A DNA stretch of 64,000 bases from Epinephelus fuscoguttatus (GCF_011397635.1 NC_064762.1:18551979-18615978); one strand, 5' to 3'; numbered from the stretch's first letter, positions 1-12,574 are shown. The notes: generated by a model from the sequence alone, not told the origin. Translations and numbers: made by a program.

Positions 1-498
1 TGAACTCAGGCACGTTTTCTGATTTACACAGATATGTGGGGCGTCTCCCTCCCAGACTTGGCCTTGTATTATCCTTACTTAACTGAGGTTTGAATACAAA
101 ATATACTCCCATTCATTTAGTGCTGTGATGGAAACCTATTTTAATTAAGTGTTATCTAATGAAAGGGAAAATTGAAGTGACCCATTAAGATACTTTTTCC
201 CCTTTTTTATTTCCTCTTAAGTAGCTGCAAGTTTGTTAAAATCATCTTGTTTATTCTGCCTGATAGTATCATGTAGTCAGTTTCGGCTCATGATTAAGAG
301 CCATATGATATCAGGGCAATAGGGTAATATTCAGTCTGTAGACTTTTTTATATGGCCGCTCCAATCCATCAAATGGTCCAATTCCAGACGTCAGTGTGAG
401 ATAGCTCTGGCTATGTGAGACTAAACAACTCATTTGATAATCGATTGATTGTGTAGGTGATTTCAGTTTCTCAAAGGTGGATATTTCATGGTTTTCCT

Positions 499-1176
499 AG
501 GATGCATTCACACTGGCACTTTTTGGTCCGCTTTTAACGAACCCTGGTCCGCTTCCATGGATAGTTTGGTGTGTTTGGAGTGGTGTGAGCGCTCATTTGA
601 ACTCTGGTGCAGACCAAACGAGTGAACCCTGGTCCACTTGAAAACTTGGGGTCTTGGTTCACTTGCAAGAGAACCCTGGTGCGGTTTGCTTACAGTGGGA
701 AATGCAAACAGACTATCCAGCAAACCAAAGAGAGGAAGTGACGTAGAGTGCAGTACATTTTGGGTGGGAAAAAAAACAAAGCCAACAGCGCAGACTGGGA
801 GAAGCAGAGGTAAAAAAGAAAAAGTTTTCGTGTCTTGTGGGCAAACGTGGAGTAGAGAGGAGGTGCAGGCGCTTATTGATATATGGACAGAGGACTATAT
901 ATCGCAGTTGCTTGTGGCTATCCAGAATGGATTTCCATTTCTGGTCCTGGCCAATTGATGAGCTGGGTTTTCTTCTTCATCCTGCTTCTTCCTGGTCAGT
1001 GGTAGTTTCGGGCAATACCATCCCCAGTTAAGCAGCTGTTGTAACTGTGTGACGTTGTGCAGGCGGTTTGGTCCGCTTTAAAAACTGTGAAAGTGGACCC
1101 AACCTAATTAAGTTGTGAAATTTTTTAGCATTCCCCACCCATTTGTCCCCCAACTATCCTGATGTGAATGTGCCCT
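499..1176. mobile_element. Degenerate PIF/Harbinger-like DNA transposon
   Basis: The ends are imperfect inverted repeats: AGGATGCATTCACACT at the left, and AGGGCACATTCACATC when the right end is reverse-complemented. Motifs such as GGTCCGCTT and CTGGTCCACTT recur near both ends, as in many fish non-autonomous elements. The interior encodes a Myb/SANT-like fragment (separate entry), which is the second protein of Harbinger elements. No clear target-site duplication was found, so the boundaries are approximate. No transposase is left. Confidence 0.6.
839..925 (+). pseudogene. Fragment of a Myb/SANT-like DNA-binding protein from a Harbinger transposon
   Basis: The reading frame contains GQTWSREEVQALIDIW, closely resembling the start of the trihelix/Myb-like domain of fish Harbinger accessory proteins, in which W-S-x-E-E-V and a later I-W are conserved. 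The frame is open only from about 638 to 958, so the domain is cut off soon after its first helix. This is transposon debris, not a host gene. Confidence 0.55.
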
Positions 1177-3799
1177 AAAATAAAGTTGTGTGGGTCTGAA
1201 CAGTGTGTGGCTGCAGATAAGTTTGTAGTGACTGGGCCACAGCAGGTCTGTGGGGCTCAAATGGTTAATCGAATTAGCACTGAGATCAAAAAAGGAGACA
1301 CGAGAAGGAAAAACAGACATGAATGTGGACAGTTACACTAGTAATTTATATTTAGAGCTCTTAGAAATAAAGGAATGTGTCATCCATTGCGAAGATGTGG
1401 CTCTTTTTTATGTTTTATGAAGTTTTGGGTCTAGATGGTGGTCTGTGGCCTGGGCAACATACAGACATATTTTTTAAGCAGGATTAAGTCAGAGCTGGTT
1501 ATTATTCTCATAGGACAATACATTGGTTGATAATAAAGATTTCATAGATACCAGCCTTATCCTCTAACTCCTAGATGAACACTGTGTGACTGTGTTTCCC
1601 ATAGGGCTCATTTTAGCCTGAGGCAATGCCTAAATTAAAATCTTTCAGTATGTATGGAAGTCGAGGAATGTCACTGAGTCATTTGAAGGAAGTTGGGAGG
1701 GGAAAGGAAGATGTGGGCTGACCCAACGGAGGTACTCTCATCAAACTCAACATTCCCTTTGGACTGACTCACTGTCCATTCAGCATAATATACAGTACTG
1801 TCATAGTGGTCATTATGTAGTATAGTACAGATAGTGAAATACCCACCAGATGAGTCAATGCAAAAACATCAAGCCTCACTGGTGCGTCAGAATGAAATTC
1901 TTTGTAAATGACTGTGATCAGATGAAAGGGTGTTTCATTATATAACCATAGGATTTTACTCTTAACTTGCTGCTACCTGTTAATGCATGACTTATATTAA
2001 GTTATGTAGTTAGAACATGTAACTTAGTTTCTAAGAATAGAGGAAAGAGCATATGTACCAGCCATGCACAGCTTTGTTTGCTCCTTTTTACATGTGATGT
2101 TTTACTTTCCCTTGAAAATATTGTATCTTATTAGACTTGTGGCTGTTTACTTTCCTTCCCCTCTCAACTCCTCTTTTCTCACTCCGCCTGCTCTGTTTAA
2201 AACCGTGAAGCCTTCCATTCATAGGCATAGATCTTTGTTATCACGGCTCTTACAATTCAGTGGATCTGAAGAAACTCACAGGAAGTAGTGTTTGATGTAG
2301 AGGATATGAGATGATTCGTTTTACCTACATTTTGAGCTCCTTTTTTTGTCCTTTTTGACTTGAATAGATTTTAAGTTGCACCATAGGAATGAAGAAAATA
2401 TCAAATTTTAGAGTTTGAGGTAAAACCTTAAAAATATGCTCATAAAAATAATGTATTGATAGTTTTCCGGGGCTTTCAGACGGTACTCGATTATCGCTGT
2501 TATCACCCATTTGGGAGCCTTCTGGATGGAATTCACACATTCCTCTGGGACAATGCCGAAGTGTGACAGATCTGATTATGCTGGTATTTACCTGAGGATT
2601 TATCTGCATTCCTTCTGGTCTCTCTCCCCCCCTCAGACAAAAGCTGAATCAAATGTGTCTGCATTGGAGTAATTGAGAGGGGCCTATTAACATTCACAGG
2701 GGGCAGGCGGCAACTCGATGGCACCCCCGTTCATGTTAGGTTTGGATTTAGTACCCCCTTGGTATGAACTTTGCCTCACACAGGGATATGTTTGGGGAGT
2801 TTTGGAGCTGTAGAGTGAACTAAGATTTACAATTCCGCAGAGGTCTGGAGAGTCTGTCTGTCATTTTTTGGGAGTGAATAGCCCTAATGTTAGCTTAGTC
2901 AAGAAATTGAGGGAAATGAATTGACCTATGGCATACTTTAAATAAAAAAAAAAGATGATAATCTTCGGGCTTGGCGTGAAGGTATCAGTATTTTCAGGTC
3001 AAAAGGCTCAAGTGGAAGCGATGTCACTAGTCCTTGGTGTTAAAGTCCAAGTGGAGTTACAGGTCTTCTTTTATTTTGTGAAATCGAGTCTGAAGTTGGC
3101 AAATTTGTGACTCAAGTCCAAGCCATGCGACCAGATTTGACACATCTGCTATTTTGTCAATTTTGCTTCAAAGGTTTGGGATTGTGAACTCAATAAGGTC
3201 TGAAAAATCCAAAAATTCCAAAGTAAAATCCTAAAATTCTTCTGGTTTGCCTCTGTCAACATTCATCAACTGGTGACTGGTGACATGAGCCATGAGATGC
3301 AGAGGAAAACGTGGTTGCCTCCTGAAAAGGGGAGGAGTATAGAGGGGAAGGAAGGTGGGGTGGGTGCTTAACTCAGTTTTTCAGTGGGTGTTTGTTTGTT
3401 TTAATCTGTGAGAGTGTGCCTTTTTAAAGACACACGTGGGTATTAAGACCAGAGACAGAGACCGTAGACCCCCCACCTCCTCTGCCAGAAAAAATCTGTA
3501 TGAGTTTGTGTATGAAACAGGATGATGAACTAAGAGAGGGGGGTTATATGTGGTTCAAACATATACAATAGTTGCTGTTTCTTGCAGGGATGGGTTACAA
3601 ATGCTTCCTTGAAAAATCAGATAAGCTCCAGTCATCCCGGGTGGATAGCGAGGTCTGAGGGGAGAGTGAGTGGATGAGGTGGGGGAGGAGGGAGCCCATT
3701 CAGAACAGCTGAAGAAAGGATAGGGGAGGTGGGAGGAAGAGGGAGGCAGGGGTGGTCCTAACATGACATGTGTGTCAGTCTGTTGAAATGTGTGTGGAG

Positions 3800-4034
3800 C
3801 CCTCTTTTCTCCTCATACTGGCTGAGAAGCGCTGGAACAGAGGGAGAGCTACAGAAAGAGAGACACAGCTTCTGCCCTCAGGCTGAGTGAAGACGGAGCC
3901 AAGAAGCAGATATTACTGAGTGTGTGTAGAATTGAAGGAAAACTATAGAGCAAATAGAAATATATTTTTTAAATCCTCTATTTTTGTATTTAAAAAAAAA
4001 AAAAAATTGTAGAAAGATTTTTGGACCTCTACCA
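3800..4034 (+). promoter_or_regulatory. akap12: Probable akap12 short-isoform promoter/5'UTR
   Basis: Sequence directly upstream of the start codon at 4035. It must contain the 5'UTR, and perhaps the core promoter, of the transcript starting MLGTITLT. No TATA box at a convincing distance was seen, and the transcription start cannot be placed from sequence alone. Confidence 0.4.
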
Positions 4035-4059
4035 ATGCTTGGAACAATAACTTTAACAG
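4035..4059 (+). CDS. akap12: akap12 coding exon 1 (short isoform), 25 nt coding
   Basis: ATG followed by seven codons (MLGTITLT) plus one base, then the donor GTAAGA at 4060. Too short for ORF calling. The residues and the phase match the mammalian isoform that starts at this internal promoter. Confidence 0.9.
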
Positions 4060-5970
4060 GTAAGAACAAGGATTCAGTAAATTTAACATAGTAAAAATTT
4101 ACAAGTAAATTTCAGCTTTTCTAAAAATGTGGCTGCTTTCCACTGAAATAGCAATATAATTGAATATATATTAGGTGAAACAAATAATTTATTTAGGATA
4201 TGTCTAAGACCCAAAGCTGTAGTTTCTACTTCCATGAGTGAGTATAGCTGAAGGCATTGTTGTCCTGAGGGTGTGGTTACTTAGCATAGTGGTTTGTAGA
4301 TGCTCTGGCTTGGTGGGTGATGGTCTAGCCTTGCTCAACGCATAGCCCCATCATTTATCAAGTAAAATAATGTTTCTGTGTTGTTGTTTTTGTATTTCAT
4401 TAACTTTGATTTAACAGTTTTGATGAGCTTTACTTTGAAATGGTATTAAGTGTTTATCACCTGTAGCTTTACAGAGTGTGTATAAGAAAGCATCCCTCCT
4501 TTTCTTCCCCTCTCAGTAGCCTTATAGTGTACCTTTTTTTATCAACTACCTTTCATAGTGTACTGTCTCTGTGCAAAGCCAGCTGCTGAGTGCTGTTAAC
4601 TCTGAAGTGTACATCCTTTATACCGCCAAAGTTCCTAGTAGGAAAAGAATTTCACACCCCAGCAGCTGCCGGATAGAAATGTATGAAGATACATTTATAG
4701 AAACATTTTTAAAGGCTACTTTTAGCTCACATTCCCGTCCAAGCCAGCTCCCTCTGTCCCGTCGTGAAGTATTTCATTAGATTAGAGTAGGATCCTAATT
4801 CCCAGTGGGGTTTTTCAGCTTAGCCACGGAGGGTAGGGAGGGAGGCGTATGAAATTAATTGCATGCCAAGACTGATTCTTCTTCAGTTCTTATAAGTGGG
4901 AGTGATGGTTGAAATGGAGCAGGGCTGGAATGTTTTGCTTTGTGGTGACCCCAGGTTTTGGTTTCTGCACATACATAGTACATAAATAGATGGACAGTTG
5001 TGTTTATTTTTTCATATTTGCTTTGGGATAATTCACATCAGACTTGATGTTTGTAAGGAAGATGTTGCAACAGTGGGTTTTATTAGTCCTGTTGATGTGT
5101 TGGGTCCCCTGAAGACACTCTGACCACACCTTTGATACAGAGATGGGGTGCTGGTGGGGGAGGGTATGGGGATGTCTGCTTGACCTCTTTTTAACTGACT
5201 TCTATTGTTTAAAGGGCTTCAACTCCAGACTATGATAATTAAAAGAAGGATTTGCATACATTTGGAAAAGTTTGTAAATTGTGTGTAGAAAGAATAGCTG
5301 CCATTCAGCTTCTTAACTGCCCCCACCCCCCCACCCAGACAACACAAACCCACAGAAGTGCTGAAACAGCCACAACAGAAACACTATCTGATCTCTCTGG
5401 AGACTGGAGTAGATTTACAACAATTGTTTTTTGGCTGCTGCGATGATATTTAATATGAGAGCATCGTCTTACCACATGCTTTCACACTCGCACATAAACA
5501 AAGCCTGTCTCCAGCCGAGAGAAGCATCTCAGCTATGAATGTATGTGTCCGAGATATGCAACACCCTCTAAAGTGAGTTAGGGCTTTGGCCCCGGGGCAG
5601 ACCCCCTGTCTCTCCTACCCCCCAACGCCATCCCCTTCATCTCCTAACTGTCCCCTCCTCGCCCCCTGTAGCCTCACCCCTCACGCTCGCATTCTTTCTG
5701 GTACAGTCGTTATTCAAAACACCCGCCCTCCTCCTCCACTACACATTAACCCCCTACACAAACCAAATCAGTCTACGGATGTTAACAGTTGTGTGCCTGT
5801 GTAGTAAAAGAAAAGTTGGGCTCGGAAGATCAAAAACACAGGAGAGATGCCAGTAGTCTGTTAAATCAACATGGTTCCTGTTTTATTATCCATGTAGATA
5901 CACATGGCCTCATCTGGCTCACTAACAGCATGACCCCTCCCACACACAGACACACACACACAGACACACA

Positions 5971-6029
<59 letters not shown>

Positions 6030-9000
6030 CTTCATTCAAAGGCTCTTAACTGCACTGGAACTTCATTAAAAACTGTTAAGAGGAACTATTGCTTTGTGTA
6101 CACTGTCAGGGATTGTGCTATTCAGGCCTAATTGTGCTGAATTTGTGTTTGTGTTCAGGTTTCACATTAGATAAACACAGACTGGTTTTATGTGTTGTTT
6201 TCCTGGTTTTACTAGCTTGCTCAACAGCTGTGACTGTACCGTGAAAGTAACACCTACCTGAGAGAGAGCCACTTCAATGTGACAGTTCTGATGTATTTCA
6301 TAAACCACCTACCTTTCTTTATTCATGTTTACACTATTTTGGTAAAGTCAGCAAACTCCCCCCTCATGCTGCAGTGTGTCTTGATAATAGAAAAAGTTGA
6401 CCACCCCCCCTTCCTTTATTTTCAGAGGCCAGAGAGGGTTAGGGGGCTATTGTGTTTGCATGAGTGTGTGCCTCGGCATGGGGGTGGGTCCCCATCCATC
6501 CTGCTGTGGTGGAATTTGGGTCAAGGAGATTGGGACTTTTTATTTTAAGGAGGGGTAGTAGTAGTAGTAGAGGCTTGTATTGTTTGGTTTGAATCCTGCA
6601 GTCTAGACACGGTTTAACTGAAAAACAAATTCTCAAAGTCCCCTGGCATTTAAATTCAGATTATGTTTACAGCATCTTAAAATACTTTTCCCAAACACAG
6701 AGTGAACAGCATAGCTCGCATTCCTCTCAAGTCACATCTATACATAAGATACACGGGTGTGTCCTTAGTAATAACATTAGTCCACAAAAGCACTTCTTTA
6801 TTTTATCATACAAATTTAGTGCAAAAAACCGCAGTGTTTGGTGAGGTTTTACCTTATTGTCTTGAAATAACAGTTTTACTATTTTAAAGCTAAAATATTC
6901 CAGGAATGCAGTGCTACTGAGTGAAGCCTCATGCCTGTAATTTTAGAAAAGGATGTGGACAGATGTGGGCGCGTAGTTTTACATTTTTGTGTGAGACAAG
7001 GACACAATCAACTTTCAGATTTATTTACAACAGAATCCAATTTTTATTTTTTGCATTGTCGTCTTGCATATCCGTAAAGGCGGTAATTCCCACAGTGTGC
7101 TGGTTTTAGGGAGTGCATGTGTGGCTTTATATTTCCCAGTGTGTGTAATCAGGTAAGTTGATAGCCAGGCATTAACAGTCCTGGGGATTTGTTTTGAGAG
7201 TCCAGGGGTATCAGATGTTATGTTTTCCAGACTGTGGTGAGATCTGAGGAGAAAGGAAGTGAAAAAAATTAAGGAAAGCTTAAAACACTGGCAGGTTGTC
7301 ATCCCCCTACGCCGTCCTCTGTCAGAGCAAAGGCAGACATTGTGTGTAGTGTTGCATGTGTGTATTTGTCTCTTATCACAGCTGATGACTCTACATTTGT
7401 CTTACATTTGTACCTACCAGGGAATTACCCATAGTATTAGAATCATCCAGGTAAACCATCAAAACAAAGTTCACACTATACACCATTGCAAGGTTCTGTT
7501 TTGTATCTGTGTTTTGAAACAATAATCCAAAATTTGCCAAAAAACATCACTCTCATTGTGCAATGTTTTCCATGAAACGCCCTTTGGGGATTACTTTATT
7601 TGTTTCAAGGCCTAAACTTTAATATTTTTTGGCGTGTTTACATAGTGCAGGATTAGCTGGGCCAAATTGCAATCTAGTTGCAATTAAGTAGTCATATGCT
7701 TGATAAAGTCTGCTCAAGGGTTCAGGGTCTCAGCGAATACTTTCTGTACAATGTCTCTGATTAAATGCAGATGGAAATGAGACATCCTCCTGTTTTGTAA
7801 TGTGGTTTTTCCTTTTGAGTAGTGACATCAAGATTCCAAGTGAACAGAGATTGATTTCCAAATCATTACCTAAATATATTAAATTTAAAGTTAAAAATTG
7901 GAGCTCTGGTCAAAGCATTCTATAAAAATAACGTGAACACTGTGCAGCACAGTAAGAGCTTTCAGAAGGAATTGTAAAACTGAAAAAAAAAACCCTGATC
8001 AATAGCCTTATCAAAGTTCTTTCTTATTTTTGTCTTTTCAGTTGGCCAACCAGATGGTGTGACTCAGAAGGAGGAGGCTCCTGAGGCTATGGACACCATC
8101 CAGGGTGAAGTGGCTCCCCAAGTGAACGGCGAGAAAGTGGAGAAGGAGTCCCCTGATGCCAATGACATCTCGGCTGTTGAGGAGAAAGCAGCTGAGGAGA
8201 AACCCGATGAAGCCAGCGAGGTGGGCTTCAAGAAGATCTTCCGCTTTGTGGGCTTTAAGTTCACACTGAAGAAAGACAAAAGTGAGGAGAAAGATCCCGT
8301 GAAGCTTCTGACAGTCAAAGATAAAGAAGAAGAGGAGGTGAGCGGGACTGACAAACCTACAAAGGAGGAAGAGACTACCACTGCTGAGGAGAAGAGCACA
8401 ACGGAAGAAAAGGAGGCTGATACAGAGTTGTCTACTGCTGAGGCCGAAGTCAGTAAAGATGACAAAGCTGAAACCACTGATGCCCCAGCTGAAGGCCCTG
8501 CAGCTGAAGCTACTGATGAAGCAGTCAAGGAGGAAGGAGCTGAGAAGGAAGGAGAGAGCACCATGTCCCCCTTCAGAAGGCTCTTCAGTGGAGGACTCTT
8601 CTCTAACCTGAGAAAGAAAGCCAGCATCAAGAAGACAAAAGAGGAGGAAGACAAGGAGGCAGCTGCTGAGAAAGAGACAGCTGCTGAGAAGGAGGCAGCT
8701 GCTGAGAAGGAGGCAGCTGCTGAGGAGGAGACAGCTAAGACTGAAGAAACTGCTGCTGCTGCTGCTGAAGAAAAGGAGGAGAAGGTTGATGCAGAGCAAG
8801 AAACTAAGGAGGAGGAGACACCAGCCACTCCAGAGGAAGTGAAATCAGAGACTGCCCCGGAGCCAGAGGTCACTGTTGTATCCACCGCTGCAGAAACTAC
8901 TGATGAGACCAAACAAGAAGAGGAAAAGGCTGAACCTAGTTCAGAGGAGGAGAAGCCTGCAGCAGAGGTGACTTCTGAAGCTGAGCAGCTTTCATCACAG

Positions 9001-12000
9001 GAGAAGGCTAAGCCCCAGGGAAGCCCCCTGAAGAAGCTTTTCACTGGAGCTGGCTTGAAGAAGCTCTCAACTAAGAAACAGAAGATCAAGAAAGAAACTG
9101 AGACAAAGCTCACAGAGTCTGGGGAGCAGGCGGCTGAGCAGCTTCCATCCTCCACCGAGTCAACAGAGGCTCCAAAAGCTGACAGTGGACCACCATCGCC
9201 TGAGGAGTCAGGAGAGCATGTTATTGCTGTCGAGGTGACCCAGAATGAGTCGAGTCAGGAGACTGATGGTGAAGTTGCCTCTGATGGAGAGAAGAAAAAA
9301 GAGGGTATCATTGCATGGTCTTCCTTCAAGAAACTAGTAACACCCAAGAAGCGTGTAAAAAGGTCTTCTGAGAGCGAAGATGAAGCCACAGGTGAGAAAC
9401 AAGCAAAGTCAGCCACCCTGTCCTCTTCTGAGAGTGCTGCATTAGCAGATAAGAGTGTTGACGAGGAGACTAAGGAGGATAAACCAACTGAGGAAGAGCC
9501 AAAGACTGAAACAGCTGAGAAACTGGTGAGCAGCACTGAGGAGCCCAAAAAGAAAATGGACACCTCTGTCTCCTGGGAAGCTCTTATGTGTATGGGTGGA
9601 CCCAAAAAGAGGACCAGGAAGACCTCTGATTCTGACGATGATGAGACAAAGGTTGAGGAGGAACCAGCAGCAGTAGAAGGGGAGCAAGAGGGCAAAACTG
9701 AGGCTGCCATTGTCAGTTCCCAAACCACAGACAGTGATGGAGAGATTGCTTCCTCCCCTGAGAGAGAGTCCACCTGGGACACACTGAAACGCATGGTAAT
9801 GTCAAAAAATAAGACCAAAGCTGAGGAAAAGCCAGAGGAGACTACAGAACAAGTCCAGTCAGACAGTGAGGCACCTAAAGATGAGTCGTCATTCTCTTTG
9901 AGGAAGCTTTTCCCTGGACGCAGAAAGAAGAAGGCTGATAAACAAGCCTCCACTGAACAGGGCTCAGGTGAGGAGGACTCTGACACCCCAGCTGTGGTTC
10001 CTCTCTCAGAGTATGATGACAAAGTTGAAGCTGCTGAACCAGAAGCACCAGCAGCACCTGTTGAAATCCAGATTAAAGTGACCTCTGAAGATAGAGCCCC
10101 TTCATGGATCCCAGCCAATATCGAAGATGGTGAAGATATACACGATCAGCTGAGTGACATTCCAGAGGAGGCTGAAAATGTTGCCACTCCAAAGTCTGTG
10201 GACACTGACATTGCAGAGGATGAAACCGAGGACAAGGATAGTCTGTCTCCAAAATCTGCAGGGCGCACAGGGCGCAGATTGTCCACAGCTGAGGTGATGC
10301 CTGTCGCTCCAGCTCCATCTGCAGAAACAACTCCTGTTCCTCAGGGACCCAAGCCAGAGAGCGCTGAGGAGGTTATTGAGGGCATTGAGGCCCAAATCAC
10401 CGAAATTCCACCCCAGACAGGTGTGACCACTGAAGATGTACCAATAGAGGCAGCTTCTGAAAAAATAGAGTATGAACCACCAACTGAGAGTGCAGAATCC
10501 AAGACAAACACCATCCTGGAGCCACACACTCATGACGAGGCCATGGCTATCTGCACTGGCCTAGGAACCAAGGAGATTGCCAAAGTAGCTCTGGAGAAAC
10601 CTGCAATGCCCATCATAGAGCCTGTGGCCGTGATCCGTGATGCTGTAGGCAGAGAGGTGTCAGTGGAAGAGAAGCCAGCACGTACAGAGGAAGTCACAGT
10701 TACTGAAGATGCAGTGCTCAATGCCCAAGTGCACCAAATAGAAATCGCCAAGCTTGAGCCTGCTGTTGAGAGTTCATCAGGCGGAACGTCAGAGGCTCAA
10801 GTAGCCATTCAGAGCTATGAACCCAAGATTGAGCAGGTTGGAACTGTCAGCACTGTTCTTGAGGAGAGTGAAATCATTCAGACTACCACCACTAGTGAGA
10901 ACTCTCCTAAAGCTGTTATAGTCGATCCCATCGTACCAACATCTGAAACAGCTGTTTGTACACAGAGCATAGAAGTCATTGAGCCAACTGTAGAGACCAA
11001 GGAAGTGAAAATGGAACTGGAGCAACTTGCTGCCACTGAAGAGAATACTGCTGAAGAGGTTATTCAGTATGTGACTGAAGATATATCCTCCACCATATGT
11101 GAAATCACAAAAGCCAGCATCACAGAGGAGACTGTGCCAGAAGCTGTACCAAGTGAGGAGGGTCCTGTTATCACTGAATCAATAGTTCTCAAGGCTCCAG
11201 TCAGTGTGGTAACATCAGACATAGTGAGCATGGAAAATGCACCAGAGCCAGTTGGTGATGAACCAGTCCAGGTGCAGGAAACCAAGGAGGAGGGTGCTGC
11301 TGAAGAGAATGTGGAGGCAACTACCGCACAGACAGAGTCAGAGATCAGTGAAGGGACAGAGCAGGTCAGCGACAAGATTGAGGAAATCAAGGAAGACGTC
11401 CAGCAGACCAGTGAAATTGAGGCTGAAAGTATGGTCATTGCCCAATCTGTCATTTTGGATGCCATGGATAAAGTTTCAAAGGAGGCACCTGAACCCAGCA
11501 CCCCAACACCAGTCCAGGCTGTAGCAACAACAGAGGAAGAGATCACAACAGAGACCCCTGTTATCTCTGAGACCCCTGTTGCTGTCGTCTGTGAAACACC
11601 AGCACCAAAGTCACCTCAGCTGCTCAGAGTCGCCGTTGAGGTTATTGACTCAATCCCAGTGGAGGTCACAGAGAGTCTTGATGCCCCTGTGGAGGAGGAG
11701 AAGAAACCAGAAGAAGGGTTAAAGAAAGCTGTGGAAGTAAAAGTAAGTGAAGAGACTGTCGTGGAAGAAGTGGAGGAGTTAAAGGAGGAGAGTCAAGAGG
11801 AGGTCAAGGAGGAACAGAGCAAAGAAGAAGCAGAGGTTCAGGAACCAGATGTTAAAGAAGCAGCCGAGGAAGTCAAACCACAATCGGAGGAAGCAAAGAC
11901 AGAGGCCCCTTCAGAGCAGAAAGTGCTTGAGATTCACATGCCGGTCCAAGTGGTCCTGCAGACGGCCCAGGTGGAGGAACTGTCGGTGGAGGAAGAGGCT

Positions 12001-12273
12001 GTGGAGGAGTTCGACAGCAACGGCCCTGTGGCTGAAGACACCAGCGTAAAAGTAAAAGCTGAGAGTGCCGGAAAGAAGCTCTCAACGGTGTCAGAAGAAG
12101 CTCAAGCCACGACCTCAGCAGAGGTTCCCGCTCCCAGCCAAGTCACAGAGGAGGAGAAGGCAGAAGCACCATCAGGAAAGTGTGCAGAAGTGATGGCACA
12201 GGTGATCGAGGTGATCGAGGAGGCTGTGAAGGAGATTGAGCCTGTGTCCACAGAGATCACAGCAGCATCATGA
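4035..12273 (+). CDS. akap12: A-kinase anchor protein 12 (gravin/SSeCKS), short-start isoform
   Basis: Scaffold that holds protein kinase A, protein kinase C and calmodulin near the plasma membrane and cytoskeleton. Coding exons are 4035-4059 and 8042-12273 (1,418 residues). The join gives MLGTITLT-VGQPDG, matching the start of the mammalian short isoform (MLGTITITVGQ). The protein is acidic and low-complexity, with basic blocks typical of gravin: GFKKIFRFVGFKF (about 70), SPFRRLFSGG (about 184), GSPLKKLFTG (about 335), WSSFKKLVTPKKRVKR (about 434), SWEALMCMGGPKKRTRK (about 519), TWDTLKRMV (about 586). A helix near 1390-1408 (EVMAQVIEVIEEAVKEI) fits the PKA RII-binding site. It is shorter than human gravin (about 1,780 residues). 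Teleosts have two akap12 copies; which one this is cannot be told here. Confidence 0.95.
4060..8041 (+). other. akap12: akap12 intron
   Basis: Runs from donor GTAAGA to the acceptor tract TTTTTGTCTTTTCAG ending at 8041. Apart from a long CA microsatellite at 5941-6026, no transposon, RNA gene or further exon was recognised. Confidence 0.8.
5941..6026. repeat. (CA)n microsatellite
   Basis: About 86 bp of CA dinucleotides with a few CAGA interruptions at the 5' end and a pure run at the 3' end. Likely length-polymorphic. The open frame across it (HTHTHT) is an artefact. Confidence 0.97.
8042..12273 (+). CDS. akap12: akap12 giant coding exon with stop codon
   Basis: One 4.2 kb open exon holds nearly the whole protein, as in other vertebrates. 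It opens with phase completion (G|TT = Val) after the acceptor at 8040-8041 and ends at TGA 12271-12273. A donor-like CAG|GTGATC follows four bases after the stop (exon end 12277), so the rest of the 3'UTR is probably spliced on. Antisense open frames of up to 363 codons over this exon reflect its GAG/GAA-rich codon use. Confidence 0.95.
8653..8736 (+). repeat. Tandem 18-bp coding repeat in akap12
   Basis: Four to five near-identical 18-bp units (GAGGCAGCTGCTGAGAAG type) encode consecutive K-E-(A/T)-A-A-E hexapeptides, an alanine/glutamate helix-like spacer between two basic blocks. Copy number may vary between individuals. Confidence 0.85.
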
Positions 12274-12560
12274 GCAGGTGATCTTACTTTGATATTGAAT
12301 GTTCATGATAACTTTTATATAAATCAAGACGCAGGTAATCCTAAATTAAAGTAGTGTTTTTTCAGTGTTGACAAATCAGTGATAGAACAGTAAAAAAGGT
12401 AGTTATTCCTAAAATTCCTTTGTTGGCCTATCAAACAATCTTCTCATAGTGGCTTTTTTGAAACATCAATGGGCCCTACTTTTATTAGGGAGCAGGGGAG
12501 GGGATTTGCCCACTGACCAGATGAAAAAGCTTTTGTTCGGGATATGAGTAACCAGGGGAC

Positions 12561-12574
12561 CTTTGATATCAAAG
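12561..12574. promoter_or_regulatory. Palindrome of two TCF/LEF-like cores
   Basis: CTTTGATATCAAAG is a perfect inverted repeat in which both halves match the TCF/LEF core CTTTGAT. It lies just downstream of the akap12 stop in non-repetitive sequence. Function is inferred from the motif only. Confidence 0.2.

Larger units (their letters stand above)
1..3799. other. Non-coding sequence 5' of the akap12 short-isoform exon
   Basis: No coding exon recognised. If this gene has the longer isoforms known from mammals, this would be intron of the long transcript, but that is inference. It holds one DNA-transposon remnant (499-1176). A purine-rich G/A stretch at about 3640-3760 lies just before the akap12 first exon and may be part of its promoter. 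Confidence 0.5.

Noticed and set aside
638-958. 106-codon frame as a host gene
   Set aside because: It lies inside a transposon remnant and is cut off within its Myb-like domain.
5789-6049. 86-codon frame over the CA repeat
   Set aside because: Its C-terminal third is the translated microsatellite (HTHT…); no gene-like features.
8064-10118. Long antisense open frames (363 and 287 codons) opposite the akap12 exon
   Set aside because: They are Ser/Leu-rich shadows of GAG/GAA/GCT-rich coding sequence, with no domain and no splice or poly(A) support.
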